A stretch of 64,000 nucleotides of DNA from an uncultured Sutterella sp. (GTDB lineage: Bacteria; Pseudomonadota; Gammaproteobacteria; Burkholderiales; Burkholderiaceae_F): assembly GCA_905194315.1 (NCBI GenBank), contig CAJJRX010000002.1, positions 1-64,000 of the forward strand, written 5' to 3'. Positions 45,052 to 53,299 of the stretch are shown here, in pieces; position 1 is the first letter of the stretch; each line of letters begins with the position of its first letter. A program made the position numbers and the translations under genes. The notes under the pieces were generated by a model. That model did no database searches and was not told the DNA's origin. It saw only the letters and a list, made by a program, of their open reading frames with translations.

Positions 45052-45993
45052 ATGGCAGCACCCAGCGATAACGAACAGGTCCCTCTTCAGCTCGAGCCCG
45101 ATAATCTCGAGGAGCTCGAACGCGCCCGCCGTCAGGCCGTGGAGCGTGCCGAGCGCCTTGAGAGCATCCGTGTCGTTGTGCGCGGCATGATGCTCGGCTT
45201 CCTGACGGTGGCCGTGTGTTTCGGCCTTTTTTACGGTGTCCGTTACGCCGTGACGCTGCCGTACTTCAATATCAGCCGTCTGGTGGTGCTTGGTGATACG
45301 AACAAGGTGCCCGCCGCCCGCCTCAAGGAAGTGATTCAGCCGGTTATTACAGGCAATTTTTTCACCGTGGACATGAAGGCGGTGCGTGATGCCGCCCAGA
45401 CGGTGCCCTGGGTCCGGCTGGTCAGCGTGCGTCGTGTCTGGCCCGATGAGCTGGTGGTGAGCTTTACGACCCGTCAGGCCGTTGCTGTTTTTGAGGACGG
45501 CCGGCTTGTGGACACAACCGGTGCGCTCTTTGTCGGCAACCCAGAGGAGCAGGAAAGCACCGGGACGCCGTTACCGAATTTCCATGGCACACCAGGGCAG
45601 ATTCCCCAGATAGTGCAGTACTATAGAGAGTTCACACGTGCAGTGCAGCCTCTAGGGGTGGTAGTCTCTGAGGTCTACTGCAGTGACCGCGGCAGCTGGA
45701 GTCTGACCATTTCCTCGCGTGATATTCCGCCCACAAAAATCGATCTCGGACTGGATGTGCAGGGGACGGGCGAAAGTGTGATGGAGAAACTTGTCAATGT
45801 GGTCGCGGCCTATCCGAGTATGCGTGAGCTGCTTCAGGGACCGCCCGGGTCGATTGACGCCCGTTACAACAATGCTTTTTCCGCCTCGCCGCCCAACAGG
45901 GAATATCAGGCCAGCGCCCCTCAGGATCTGGAGGTGCCGGAGAACGGACCCGATGAGGACGGACAGATCGGTGGAAAAACACAGGGGAAATAG
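45052..45993 (+). CDS. ftsQ: cell division protein FtsQ
   Basis: A 313-residue bitopic protein with an acidic cytosolic N-terminus, one membrane segment (about 43-63), a POTRA domain (ISRLVVLGDTNKVP onward, about 70-140) and a beta domain. It bridges FtsK/FtsA and FtsBL in the divisome. The C-terminal 35 residues are a low-complexity, Pro/Asp-rich tail beyond the core. Confidence 0.95.
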   Translation: MAAPSDNEQVPLQLEPDNLEELERARRQAVERAERLESIRVVVRGMMLGFLTVAVCFGLFYGVRYAVTLPYFNISRLVVLGDTNKVPAARLKEVIQPVITGNFFTVDMKAVRDAAQTVPWVRLVSVRRVWPDELVVSFTTRQAVAVFEDGRLVDTTGALFVGNPEEQESTGTPLPNFHGTPGQIPQIVQYYREFTRAVQPLGVVVSEVYCSDRGSWSLTISSRDIPPTKIDLGLDVQGTGESVMEKLVNVVAAYPSMRELLQGPPGSIDARYNNAFSASPPNREYQASAPQDLEVPENGPDEDGQIGGKTQGK

Positions 45994-46089
45994 AGTCAGT
46001 CCGGTTGCATGAGAGTATTTATTGGTAGACTTTTAGCGGGCGGCAGCTGCCGCCGGACATGAGAGTCTCTACAGACGGTAAGCAGAATT

Positions 46090-47319
46090 ATGAATAATCC
46101 CACGGATATCCTTGTTGGCCTTGATGTCGGCACCACCAAAGTGCTTTGTGTGGTGGCGCGTCCTGCTGAGGAAATCGGCTTTTACCATATTGAGGGGTAT
46201 GGCCGGGTGCAGTCTCACGGGATCCGTCACGGTGTTGTGGCGGACCTTGAAGGGGTTGTGACCTCTATCCGTGAGGCGGTTAAGGAAGCGCAGTTCACAG
46301 CCCAGGTGCCGATCTCTCAGGTCTGTGCTGCCATCGGCGGCAGTACTCTGACAAGTGAGGACTGTGTGGGGACCTCGGTTGTGCGAGGCCGTGAGGTGAC
46401 TCAGCATGACGTGGAGATTGCCGAGGCGAATGCCCGTGAACACAGTGTGCGTAAAGACCGCCAGATGATCAAAATGATTCCTCAGGGCTACCGCTGCGGG
46501 GAGGCGCTCACCGACAAGCCGCCGATCGGCTTCTGCGGTGACCGTATCGAGGCGCTCTATCATGCGGTGTTCGGCTCGCTGACAAACGCCGAGAATATGC
46601 GGCGCTGTCTGCAGCGCTCCGGGCTGGAGCTGCTCAATTATGAGCCGCACCCCTGGGCGGCATCGATGGCGGTGCTCTCGGAGACGGAAAAATACTGCGG
46701 GACGGTGGTCTTTGACCTGGGGGCACAGACGACGTCGATAGCACTTTTTAACGAAAACAAAATTTGCTTTACTGATGTTCGCCCCTATGGTGCAGAGTTT
46801 TTCACCCGTGATATTGCTATCATCTTTGGTTTGTCACTCGAGCAGGCCGAGGAGATGAAGATCAATTCGGGTCACTGCCTGCCCAACCGCGTGCAGCACG
46901 GCGAGACCGTTCAGCCGCGCGAGCAGAACGGCCGGCAGCCGAGACTGTATTCGAAAGAGCTGCTGGTGAAAACGCTCAGAGGGCGTGCACTGGAAATTTT
47001 CCGCCTCTACCGGAAGAATCTTGAAGAGGCGGACATGCTCAAGAACATACATTGTGTGGTGCTTACCGGAGGCGGAGCCAATCTGACCGGTATTGAAACA
47101 GTGGCCTCGGAGGTTTTCGGTGTGCCTGTGCGCATCGGACAGCCGCAGTATGTGCTCGGTCAGCTGGGGATTATCTCCAAGCCCGAGTCGAGTGTGGCCA
47201 TGGGGCTGATTTCCTCCGCAGGACAGCAGCTCACGCAGGGTGAGGAGCACCGCTACCGTCCCAAGGGGCTCACCAGCCGCTTCGGATGGCTAACCACACT
47301 GTTTACAGGTAACTACTGA
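46090..47319 (+). CDS. ftsA: cell division protein FtsA
   Basis: A 409-residue actin-fold ATPase that tethers FtsZ to the membrane. GLDVGTTKVLCVV at the N-terminus is the phosphate-1 motif; the C-terminal segment SRFGWLTTLFTGNY forms the membrane-binding amphipathic helix. It lies 97 bp after ftsQ, leaving room for an extra promoter. Confidence 0.96.
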   Translation: MNNPTDILVGLDVGTTKVLCVVARPAEEIGFYHIEGYGRVQSHGIRHGVVADLEGVVTSIREAVKEAQFTAQVPISQVCAAIGGSTLTSEDCVGTSVVRGREVTQHDVEIAEANAREHSVRKDRQMIKMIPQGYRCGEALTDKPPIGFCGDRIEALYHAVFGSLTNAENMRRCLQRSGLELLNYEPHPWAASMAVLSETEKYCGTVVFDLGAQTTSIALFNENKICFTDVRPYGAEFFTRDIAIIFGLSLEQAEEMKINSGHCLPNRVQHGETVQPREQNGRQPRLYSKELLVKTLRGRALEIFRLYRKNLEEADMLKNIHCVVLTGGGANLTGIETVASEVFGVPVRIGQPQYVLGQLGIISKPESSVAMGLISSAGQQLTQGEEHRYRPKGLTSRFGWLTTLFTGNY

Positions 47320-47404
47320 AAAAAACATGCTTGATATGGGCCGATTACAGCATAGAGGTCCAATCTAGGCGATAATTAGAAAATTCGAACATTAGAGGTC
47401 AACT

Positions 47405-48691
47405 ATGCCTTACGAAATTATGCCGGAAGTGGATACCCTGCAGACCGTCATCAAGGTGATTGGTGTCGGCGGCGGCGGTGGCAATGCAGTGGAACACATG
47501 CTTGCTCAGGGGGCTAAAGGTATTGAATTTATTGCAGCCAACACAGACCATCAGGCTTTGCAGCGCTCGCATGCTCATGTCAATATTCAGTTGGGCTCGA
47601 CCGGCCTGGGTGCCGGTGCCAAGCCTGAGATCGGTGCTGCCGCCGCTCAGGAAAAGCGCGAACAGATTGCTGAAACGCTCCGTGGTGCGCATCTGCTCTT
47701 TATCACTGCCGGTATGGGCGGCGGTACGGGTACGGGTGCTGCGCCGGTGATCGCCGAGATTGCCAAAGAGCTCGGAATCCTGACTGTGGCTGTCGTGACG
47801 AAGCCTTTCAGCTTTGAAGGCAGCCGCCGTATGCGTGTGGCTGAACAGGGCATTGAGAACCTCAAGGCCAATGTTGACTCCATGATCGTGATTCTCAATG
47901 AGAAGCTCGAAACGGAAGCGCCGAAGAACGCCACGATGAAAGAGTGCTTCATGATGAGTAACGAAGTGCTCTACAAGGCCTGTGTCGGCATTGCGGAAAT
48001 CATTAACACCCCGGGTACGATCAACGTTGACTTCAAGGATCTGGAAACGGTTATGAGCGAACGCGGTACCGCCATCATCGGTTCGGCTACCGCCACCGGT
48101 CCTGACCGCTCCCGTGTTGCGGCTGAAAAGGCTATCGCCTCTCCGCTGCTCGAGGGGGCCAACCTTCAAGGTGCACGCGGTCTGCTCGTTTACTTCACGG
48201 GCAACGAATCGGTCACGCTGGCCGAAATCCGCGAAGCGATGGACGTGCTCAATACGTTTGTTCACCGTTCCGCCACGGTTATTTTCGGTTCTGCCATTGA
48301 TGAGTCCATGGGTGACGAGGTTCGCGTGACGCTGGTTGCCACCGGGCTTGACCGCCCGCTCGATCCGGGTGAAACCCGCCAGGGGTACTCCAACATGGCC
48401 GGCTTTATGCAGCCGTCTGCCCAGCCTGCGAATACGGAAACCGATGCCAATGTGCCGAAGTTCAACATTCCGCAGTACCTCGGCGGCACAGGCTCGACGG
48501 TGAAACCCGCGCCGGCTCCTGCCGCTCAGGCCCCCGCCCCGGTGGAAACTCCTGCCGAGGAAACGAGTGTCCCTGAAGAGGCGGCTCCCGAGCCCGTCGA
48601 GACACCCGCTCCGGCTCCTGCACCTGCTGCCGAAGAACCGGCTGAGGCTGCTGCGCCGGCCTTTACAATTCCGGCCTATCTGCGCAAGTAA
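47405..48691 (+). CDS. ftsZ: cell division GTPase FtsZ
   Basis: A 428-residue tubulin homologue that forms the division ring. The GTP loop GGGTGTGAAPV lies near residue 105. After the globular core (about 1-320) comes a Pro/Ala/Glu-rich linker of about 60-70 residues, ending in the conserved peptide FTIPAYLRK that binds FtsA and ZipA. A similar FNIPQYLGG occurs where the linker begins. ATG at 47405 has AGAGG upstream; a GATAAT -10-like element lies at 47371-47376. Confidence 0.97.
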   Translation: MPYEIMPEVDTLQTVIKVIGVGGGGGNAVEHMLAQGAKGIEFIAANTDHQALQRSHAHVNIQLGSTGLGAGAKPEIGAAAAQEKREQIAETLRGAHLLFITAGMGGGTGTGAAPVIAEIAKELGILTVAVVTKPFSFEGSRRMRVAEQGIENLKANVDSMIVILNEKLETEAPKNATMKECFMMSNEVLYKACVGIAEIINTPGTINVDFKDLETVMSERGTAIIGSATATGPDRSRVAAEKAIASPLLEGANLQGARGLLVYFTGNESVTLAEIREAMDVLNTFVHRSATVIFGSAIDESMGDEVRVTLVATGLDRPLDPGETRQGYSNMAGFMQPSAQPANTETDANVPKFNIPQYLGGTGSTVKPAPAPAAQAPAPVETPAEETSVPEEAAPEPVETPAPAPAPAAEEPAEAAAPAFTIPAYLRK

Positions 48692-48816
48692 TACCGGTGC
48701 TCTGTGGCGCAGGGCGATCTGCACTGCGCTGCGGAGTATGCGTCTGTGACGCTGGTCACCGGACATTTCGAGAGCCCTCCGGCAGTGCCGGAGGCGGCTT
48801 TCCGTTGAGGACACAG

Positions 48817-49758
48817 ATGTTCAAGCAACGTACACTCAAACAACCTATCTCCTCGATCGGCATCGGTCTGCACAGCGGCCGCAAGGTTCAGCTGACGCTT
48901 CGTCCGGCACCGGTTGATACCGGCATTATCTACCGCCGTACCGACTGTCAGCCTCCGGTTGAAATTCCTGCCTATCCGCTTAATGTCAATGACACCCGTA
49001 TGGCGACAACCGTCAATATCGGAAATGTGGCGGTTTCGACGATCGAGCATCTGATGAGTGCACTCAACGGTCTCGGTATCGACAATATCTATGTTGAGGT
49101 CAACGCCGCAGAGATCCCGATCATGGACGGCTCCGGGTCGAGCTTTGTGTTTCTGCTTCGCAGTGCCGGCATTGTCGAGCAGGATGCGCCCAAACGCTTT
49201 GTGCGGGTTATCAAACCCGTTGAAGTGCACGACGGTGACAAATGGGCCCGTCTCGAGCCCTGGTCCGGTTTCCGTCTGAGTTTTTCGATTGCCTTCGGCC
49301 ATCCGGCCATTGATCAGACCGTTCAGATGGCGGATGTAGATTTTTCCAAAACGACTTACGAGCAGGCAGTGGCGCGCTCACGCACATTCGGCTTTGTGCA
49401 GGATGTGGAAATGCTCCGCCGTATCGGTCTTGCCCAGGGCGGCAGTCTTGGCAACGCTATTGTGATGGATGAGTTCAGGATTCTGAATCCTGAAGGACTG
49501 CGTTCGGATGACGAGTTTGTCAAGCACAAGATTCTTGACGCAATGGGTGACCTTTATGTGCTTGGCCATCCGCTGCTCGCCTACTATCGTGCCCACAAGT
49601 CCGGTCACGGTCTCAACAACCAGCTTTTGCGAGCGCTGCTTGCGGATGAGTCCGCCTGGGAATGGGTGACGTTTGAAAAAGCCGAGGACTGCCCGGTTGA
49701 TTTCTGGCGTCAGGCCTCTGAGGCCGAAGGCGGAGAGAACAGGACGCTTGCCGCCTGA
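48817..49758 (+). CDS. lpxC: UDP-3-O-acyl-N-acetylglucosamine deacetylase
   Basis: A 313-residue zinc deacetylase, the committed step of lipid A synthesis. Zinc ligands are the His in STIEHLMSAL and the HKILDAMGD pair; the catalytic His lies in GHGLNN. ATG at 48817 is preferred because it starts the family sequence MFKQRTLKQP and has TTGAGG upstream. The last 13 codons and the stop lie in the 44-bp repeat flanking the insertion element, so the protein is intact but its original terminator now lies beyond the element. Confidence 0.96.
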   Translation: MFKQRTLKQPISSIGIGLHSGRKVQLTLRPAPVDTGIIYRRTDCQPPVEIPAYPLNVNDTRMATTVNIGNVAVSTIEHLMSALNGLGIDNIYVEVNAAEIPIMDGSGSSFVFLLRSAGIVEQDAPKRFVRVIKPVEVHDGDKWARLEPWSGFRLSFSIAFGHPAIDQTVQMADVDFSKTTYEQAVARSRTFGFVQDVEMLRRIGLAQGGSLGNAIVMDEFRILNPEGLRSDDEFVKHKILDAMGDLYVLGHPLLAYYRAHKSGHGLNNQLLRALLADESAWEWVTFEKAEDCPVDFWRQASEAEGGENRTLAA

Positions 49759-49764
49759 GTTTTT
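49721..49764 (+). repeat. left copy of a 44-bp direct repeat flanking the insertion element
   Basis: This sequence, which includes the lpxC stop codon, recurs at 51770-51813 with two mismatches (positions 49724 and 49752). Both copies abut the CCTGAGTTT ends of the element, so it is read as a long target-site duplication. Confidence 0.85.
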
Positions 49765-49851
49765 CCTGAGTTTTGCTTCGAAAAACTTCTCTTTCCCTTC
49801 TCCTGACTGATTTTCAACGACTTTTTATGAATAAAAATTCTTGGCGAAATA

Positions 49852-49881
49852 TTGGCGAATGTGGATCGAAAGTGATATAAT
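49852..49881 (+). promoter_or_regulatory. probable transposase promoter
   Basis: TTGGCG (49852-49857) and TATAAT (49876-49881) are separated by 18 nt, with TGA just before the -10 giving an extended -10. It lies inside the element, 33 bp upstream of the transposase start. Confidence 0.65.
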
Positions 49882-49913
49882 AGATATCATTCTTCGAAGA
49901 TACTGGTACCGCT

Positions 49914-51680
49914 ATGACCTACCGCATCAAAGTCACCAAGAAACAATCAGGCGCTGAATATGTTCAGATTGTTCAAACACTCTATGACCCGCAAACCAAG
50001 AAGGCTCGCCACCGTTCAGTAGAGAGCTACGGGAATCTCCAGACCAGACTTGCGCAGGATCCGGATTTTCTTGAAAAGCTCAAAGCTCATGTCGAGCAGC
50101 TGAATCAGTATCAGGAATCAGATGAGGAACGTAAGCTGGAGCGGCTGGTAGCCGATCTGCGTCACGTTCAGAGTGACGCAGACAACCGGCTGCAGCCAAC
50201 GGCTAATTACGGTTTGGCGTTCTACAGGGCGCTGTGGGAAAAACTCGGACTTCATACCTGGTTTGACCGGGCAAAGCGCAACAGCCGTGGAACAATCACG
50301 TATGACCTTGATCTGTACACGTTTTTCCTTGTTTCACACCGTATTCTTTTCCCGGCATCGAAGAAGAAAACGTTTGAAATGCGCAATCAGAGTCTGTTCG
50401 ACTTTTCAGACATCAAGCTCGATCATCTCTACGACGTTCTGGGGGTACTCGCTGCTAAGAAAGACACCATCATCCGGACAGTCAACAAGGCGATATCAGA
50501 GATCTACGAGCGAGTTGAGTGCATTGCTTTTTACGATGTGACCACGTTTTACTTTGAGAGCTTCGACAGTGATGAACTGAGGGCTCGCGGTATGAGTAAG
50601 GAAAACAAAACCAACGAAGTTCAGGTTGTACTGGGACTGCTGACTGACGGTGAAGGCATCCCTCTGACATACGAAATCTTCCGCGGTAACACTGCCGAGA
50701 TGAAGACACTCATCGACGTGGTCAACGATTACCGTACCAAAGCCAACTTGTCCAAAGTTACTGTCGTTGCCGACCGAGGTTTGAACAGTAACCAGAATCT
50801 GGCTGACCTGAGGGAGTTGGGGTTTGAGTACATCGTTGCTCAGAGCATTAATCGCCTCAAGACCAGGGACAGAGACTTTGCACTCAGTCAGGAGAATTGG
50901 GAGAAGGTCTACACCACCCGAGAGGGTGAGGATGTGTTCAAAGTTAAAACCTTTGACATTGAGAATGCCGCAGGCACGACGGATAGAGTCATCGTGACAT
51001 GGTCTAAAAAGCGGGAGATGCATGATCTTGCCGTGTTAGAGGAGCGTGCGGGAAAAGCCCTGCAGCTTTTGAAACAGGGGGATGCGGCAGTGACGGCATC
51101 CATCAAACATGGTGTCAGGCAATTCCTGACGGGAAAACGAGGGTCCAGACTCGAATTCAGTTTTAACTCGGAACTCTATGAAAAACGCCGTAAATTTGCA
51201 GGTTTTTATACAGTCGTGACCTCAAAAGTCAATGAATCTTCTGAGGAAATCTACAAGCAGCTCCGTATGCTGTGGCACATCGAAGAATGCTTCCGGGTGA
51301 TGAAGTCCGGACTGGACACGAGTCCGGTTTTCGTGTGGTCCCCCGAGCATATTCGAGGGCACTTTCTGGTCTGTTATCTGGCGCTTGTACTGGAACGCTT
51401 GAGCTACAAGTTAGTCAGAAAAACAGGTCTCGATATATCTGGCGAAGAGGTCATTGATACCCTGCGTGCCGCCCGCCTCGCTATCGTGCAGGACACCAGA
51501 CACGACACCAGTCTGCTGATACGTTTGGGTATCAGCAGGGATGAGCAAGAAAACGAGCAACTGCGGAATCAGATTGATCAACTCTTTCAGGCTGTAGATT
51601 TGCCAGCGCTTAACAGCATCGAGTCAACCGCCAGTATCAAGCGGAAATTACGAGTGAAGTTACCAATCACTTTAGAGTAG
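49914..51680 (+). CDS. IS1634-family DDE transposase
   Basis: A 588-residue transposase of the IS4 supergroup. The catalytic triad appears as Asp208 (FYDVTTFYFES), Asp287 (VVADRGLNS) and Glu457 in the LWHIEECFRVMK segment, where Lys464 completes the E-x6-K pattern. The frame is uninterrupted, so the protein is probably functional. Its codon use is less GC-biased than the neighbouring genes, consistent with transfer. ATG at 49914. Confidence 0.9.
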   Translation: MTYRIKVTKKQSGAEYVQIVQTLYDPQTKKARHRSVESYGNLQTRLAQDPDFLEKLKAHVEQLNQYQESDEERKLERLVADLRHVQSDADNRLQPTANYGLAFYRALWEKLGLHTWFDRAKRNSRGTITYDLDLYTFFLVSHRILFPASKKKTFEMRNQSLFDFSDIKLDHLYDVLGVLAAKKDTIIRTVNKAISEIYERVECIAFYDVTTFYFESFDSDELRARGMSKENKTNEVQVVLGLLTDGEGIPLTYEIFRGNTAEMKTLIDVVNDYRTKANLSKVTVVADRGLNSNQNLADLRELGFEYIVAQSINRLKTRDRDFALSQENWEKVYTTREGEDVFKVKTFDIENAAGTTDRVIVTWSKKREMHDLAVLEERAGKALQLLKQGDAAVTASIKHGVRQFLTGKRGSRLEFSFNSELYEKRRKFAGFYTVVTSKVNESSEEIYKQLRMLWHIEECFRVMKSGLDTSPVFVWSPEHIRGHFLVCYLALVLERLSYKLVRKTGLDISGEEVIDTLRAARLAIVQDTRHDTSLLIRLGISRDEQENEQLRNQIDQLFQAVDLPALNSIESTASIKRKLRVKLPITLE

Positions 51681-51769
51681 GATTTCGCCAACACATTTGA
51701 TGCACCAAATGGCCAGTCAACCCCTTGCGGTTACTGGTCATTTTCAATTTTTCCTTTCCTAAACTCAGG

Positions 51770-51813
51770 AGGTCGAAGGCGGAGAGAACAGGACGCTTGC
51801 AGCCTGAGTTTTT
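51770..51813 (+). repeat. right copy of the 44-bp direct repeat
   Basis: Matches 49721-49764 with two differences. It carries a second copy of the last lpxC codons and leads into the terminator that presumably belonged to lpxC before the insertion. Confidence 0.85.
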
Positions 51814-51824
51814 TCAGACAGAAG

Positions 51825-51848
51825 AAAGGCCGGTTTCCGGCCTTTTCT
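51825..51848. terminator. terminator between the element and the dciA-like gene
   Basis: AAAGGCCGG (51825-51833) pairs with CCGGCCTTT (51837-51845) around TTT, followed by T's. It probably ended lpxC originally and also serves the convergent dciA-like gene. Confidence 0.8.
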
Positions 51849-51857
51849 GTTTTGAGC

Positions 51858-53000
51858 TCAGCGCTCACCGGTGAGCCGGATGTTGTAGAGTTTTTTGGCA
51901 ATGTCCTCAGCTGAGCAGTTCTCATCAAAAAGCAGTGAGGCCAGTGCGGTGTTAAGTTCGCCCAGACGCTTCGTACCGGCCTGCCCGGCTGCTGTCAGTG
52001 TTCCGATCTCCTCGCGGACGGTTTTCACAAGCGCCTCCCGGAAGGTCTCTCTGTCCGGGGCAATCAGTGTCCTGAGTTTTTTGAGTGTCCGAGAGAGCTG
52101 ATAACTCTCTGTTTCGGCAGCCAGTTTTTCCAGTGCAACCGCCCCCGGAATGCTCACAGGAGCAGGCGCGGCAGCCTCTTTCTGCTCTTCGGGCGAGAGT
52201 CTGTCAGCCAGATGCAGTGCAAGATAATCCGCCGCCCGGCGCGGATCGGAGTTGAGCCACTGATCAGCGATCTGCAGATGTTTGAGGGTCATGTCGTTGG
52301 CGGCTTTCCTGCTCTCAAGCGCTTTGAGCCGGGTGATAAAGTCGCTCTTGAGCGCGAGCAGTTTCACCTCCATACGCGTGAGTCCGACGCCGGACTGATC
52401 CATGTTCAGCGCCTCGATCTGCTGCCGCAGTGAGGTGATCTTATCCGCAAGCTCCAGATTTTCGTTGGCGATGGTAATCGCACTCTCATCGATATAGCGC
52501 TCGACATTATCTCTGAGTGCGGTCTCGTCGGGTTTGAGAGTATCGGCGAGCCGGGAGAGCGTGTCGCGCAGTTTTTCGTCACGGATCTCGCTGATGATCG
52601 TATCTATGCTTGCCGCTCCGAGTGCCGAGCGCGGACGGGCAGGGGCAACAACCGTTTCCCCGTGCTCGGGCAGCGGGGTGTCGAGCATGATCCGAACCTC
52701 GATGTTATCAATAGGCAGACGCGCTGCAGCCAGTGCGGCAAGCAGACGCTGTTTGAGCTGGCGCAGACGCGAGAGCTGAGCTGCACTTGTGGCAAGAATC
52801 ACGAGTGTGTTCCCGTCAATACGGCAGTGTTCCGTGGTGGCGAGCTCCTTTGAAAGTCGGAAACGGGCAAGTGTCGAAGAGATCACACGGGCGGCCTGAC
52901 CGGAAAGACGCAGCTGTTCCATGAGCGGGCGGTGCACTTCACTGAGACGCTCGTTAACGGGAATGGGCTGGCGGTGGCGGACTTTGAAATCTTCGGTCAT
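51858..53000 (-). CDS. DciA/DUF721-like protein with a long C-terminal extension
   Basis: A 380-residue protein. Residues about 10-160 look like the DUF721/DciA family (replicative-helicase loaders) found between lpxC and secA in betaproteobacteria. Typical features are the strand IDGNTLVILATSAAQLSRLRQL and GAASIDTIISEIRDEKLRDTL. Residues about 165-380 are an extra, mostly helical and charged region with likely coiled coils (about 180-250 and 300-345) and an Ala/Pro linker near 283-290. The extension has no recognised domain. ATG at 53000 is used (a TTG lies just upstream). The assignment rests on locus and pattern, not on a search. Confidence 0.65.
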   Translation of the reverse strand: MTEDFKVRHRQPIPVNERLSEVHRPLMEQLRLSGQAARVISSTLARFRLSKELATTEHCRIDGNTLVILATSAAQLSRLRQLKQRLLAALAAARLPIDNIEVRIMLDTPLPEHGETVVAPARPRSALGAASIDTIISEIRDEKLRDTLSRLADTLKPDETALRDNVERYIDESAITIANENLELADKITSLRQQIEALNMDQSGVGLTRMEVKLLALKSDFITRLKALESRKAANDMTLKHLQIADQWLNSDPRRAADYLALHLADRLSPEEQKEAAAPAPVSIPGAVALEKLAAETESYQLSRTLKKLRTLIAPDRETFREALVKTVREEIGTLTAAGQAGTKRLGELNTALASLLFDENCSAEDIAKKLYNIRLTGER

Positions 53001-53299
53001 GATGCGCAAAAACCGGGCGCAAGCGGCGCCCCTGGAAAACCGGAACGAAAAAATTCGGCGGATCTGCCTGACCTATTGTATCGGAATTGTGTTATATCCG
53101 ATCGGTGATGCTGTGCGTGCCGGAAAGCTCACTGTGTCCGAGACATTGTAAAGGCTCGAAACCATGCCGCCATAAGCATCCAATCTGTTGGATTAATGTG
53201 CGATAATCCACTAATTATCAGCATCGACAAACTCCTGTCGTCTCATTACAGAGGGACAGTATCTGTTGTCTGTGTGTTATTAGCCAGAAAGTAAAAAGA
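53001..53299 (+). promoter_or_regulatory. divergent promoter region of secA and the dciA-like gene
   Basis: A 299-bp non-coding gap. It holds small inverted repeats: GGATTA-N8-TAATCC near 53190 and GATAAT (53202-53207) with ATTATC (53214-53219). GATAAT could be the secA -10. No SecM-like leader peptide was seen. Confidence 0.4.

Larger units (their letters stand above)
49765..51769 (+). mobile_element. IS1634-type insertion sequence, about 2.0 kb, apparently complete
   Basis: The element runs from CCTGAGTTT (49765) to AAACTCAGG (51769), an imperfect terminal inverted repeat. Inside lie subterminal TTGGCGAAAT (49841-49850) and its inverse ATTTCGCCAA (51682-51691). One intact transposase fills it. 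IS1634-family elements are known for unusually long, variable target duplications, which fits the 44-bp flanking repeat. It inserted just at the end of lpxC, between lpxC and its former terminator. Confidence 0.88.

Noticed and set aside
49841..51691. TTGGCGAAAT / ATTTCGCCAA as the outer ends of the insertion element
   Set aside because: The flanking 44-bp repeats abut CCTGAGTTT/AAACTCAGG instead, so these are internal repeats.
53001..53299. SecM-like arrest peptide upstream of secA
   Set aside because: No suitable short frame with a signal sequence and stall motif is present.
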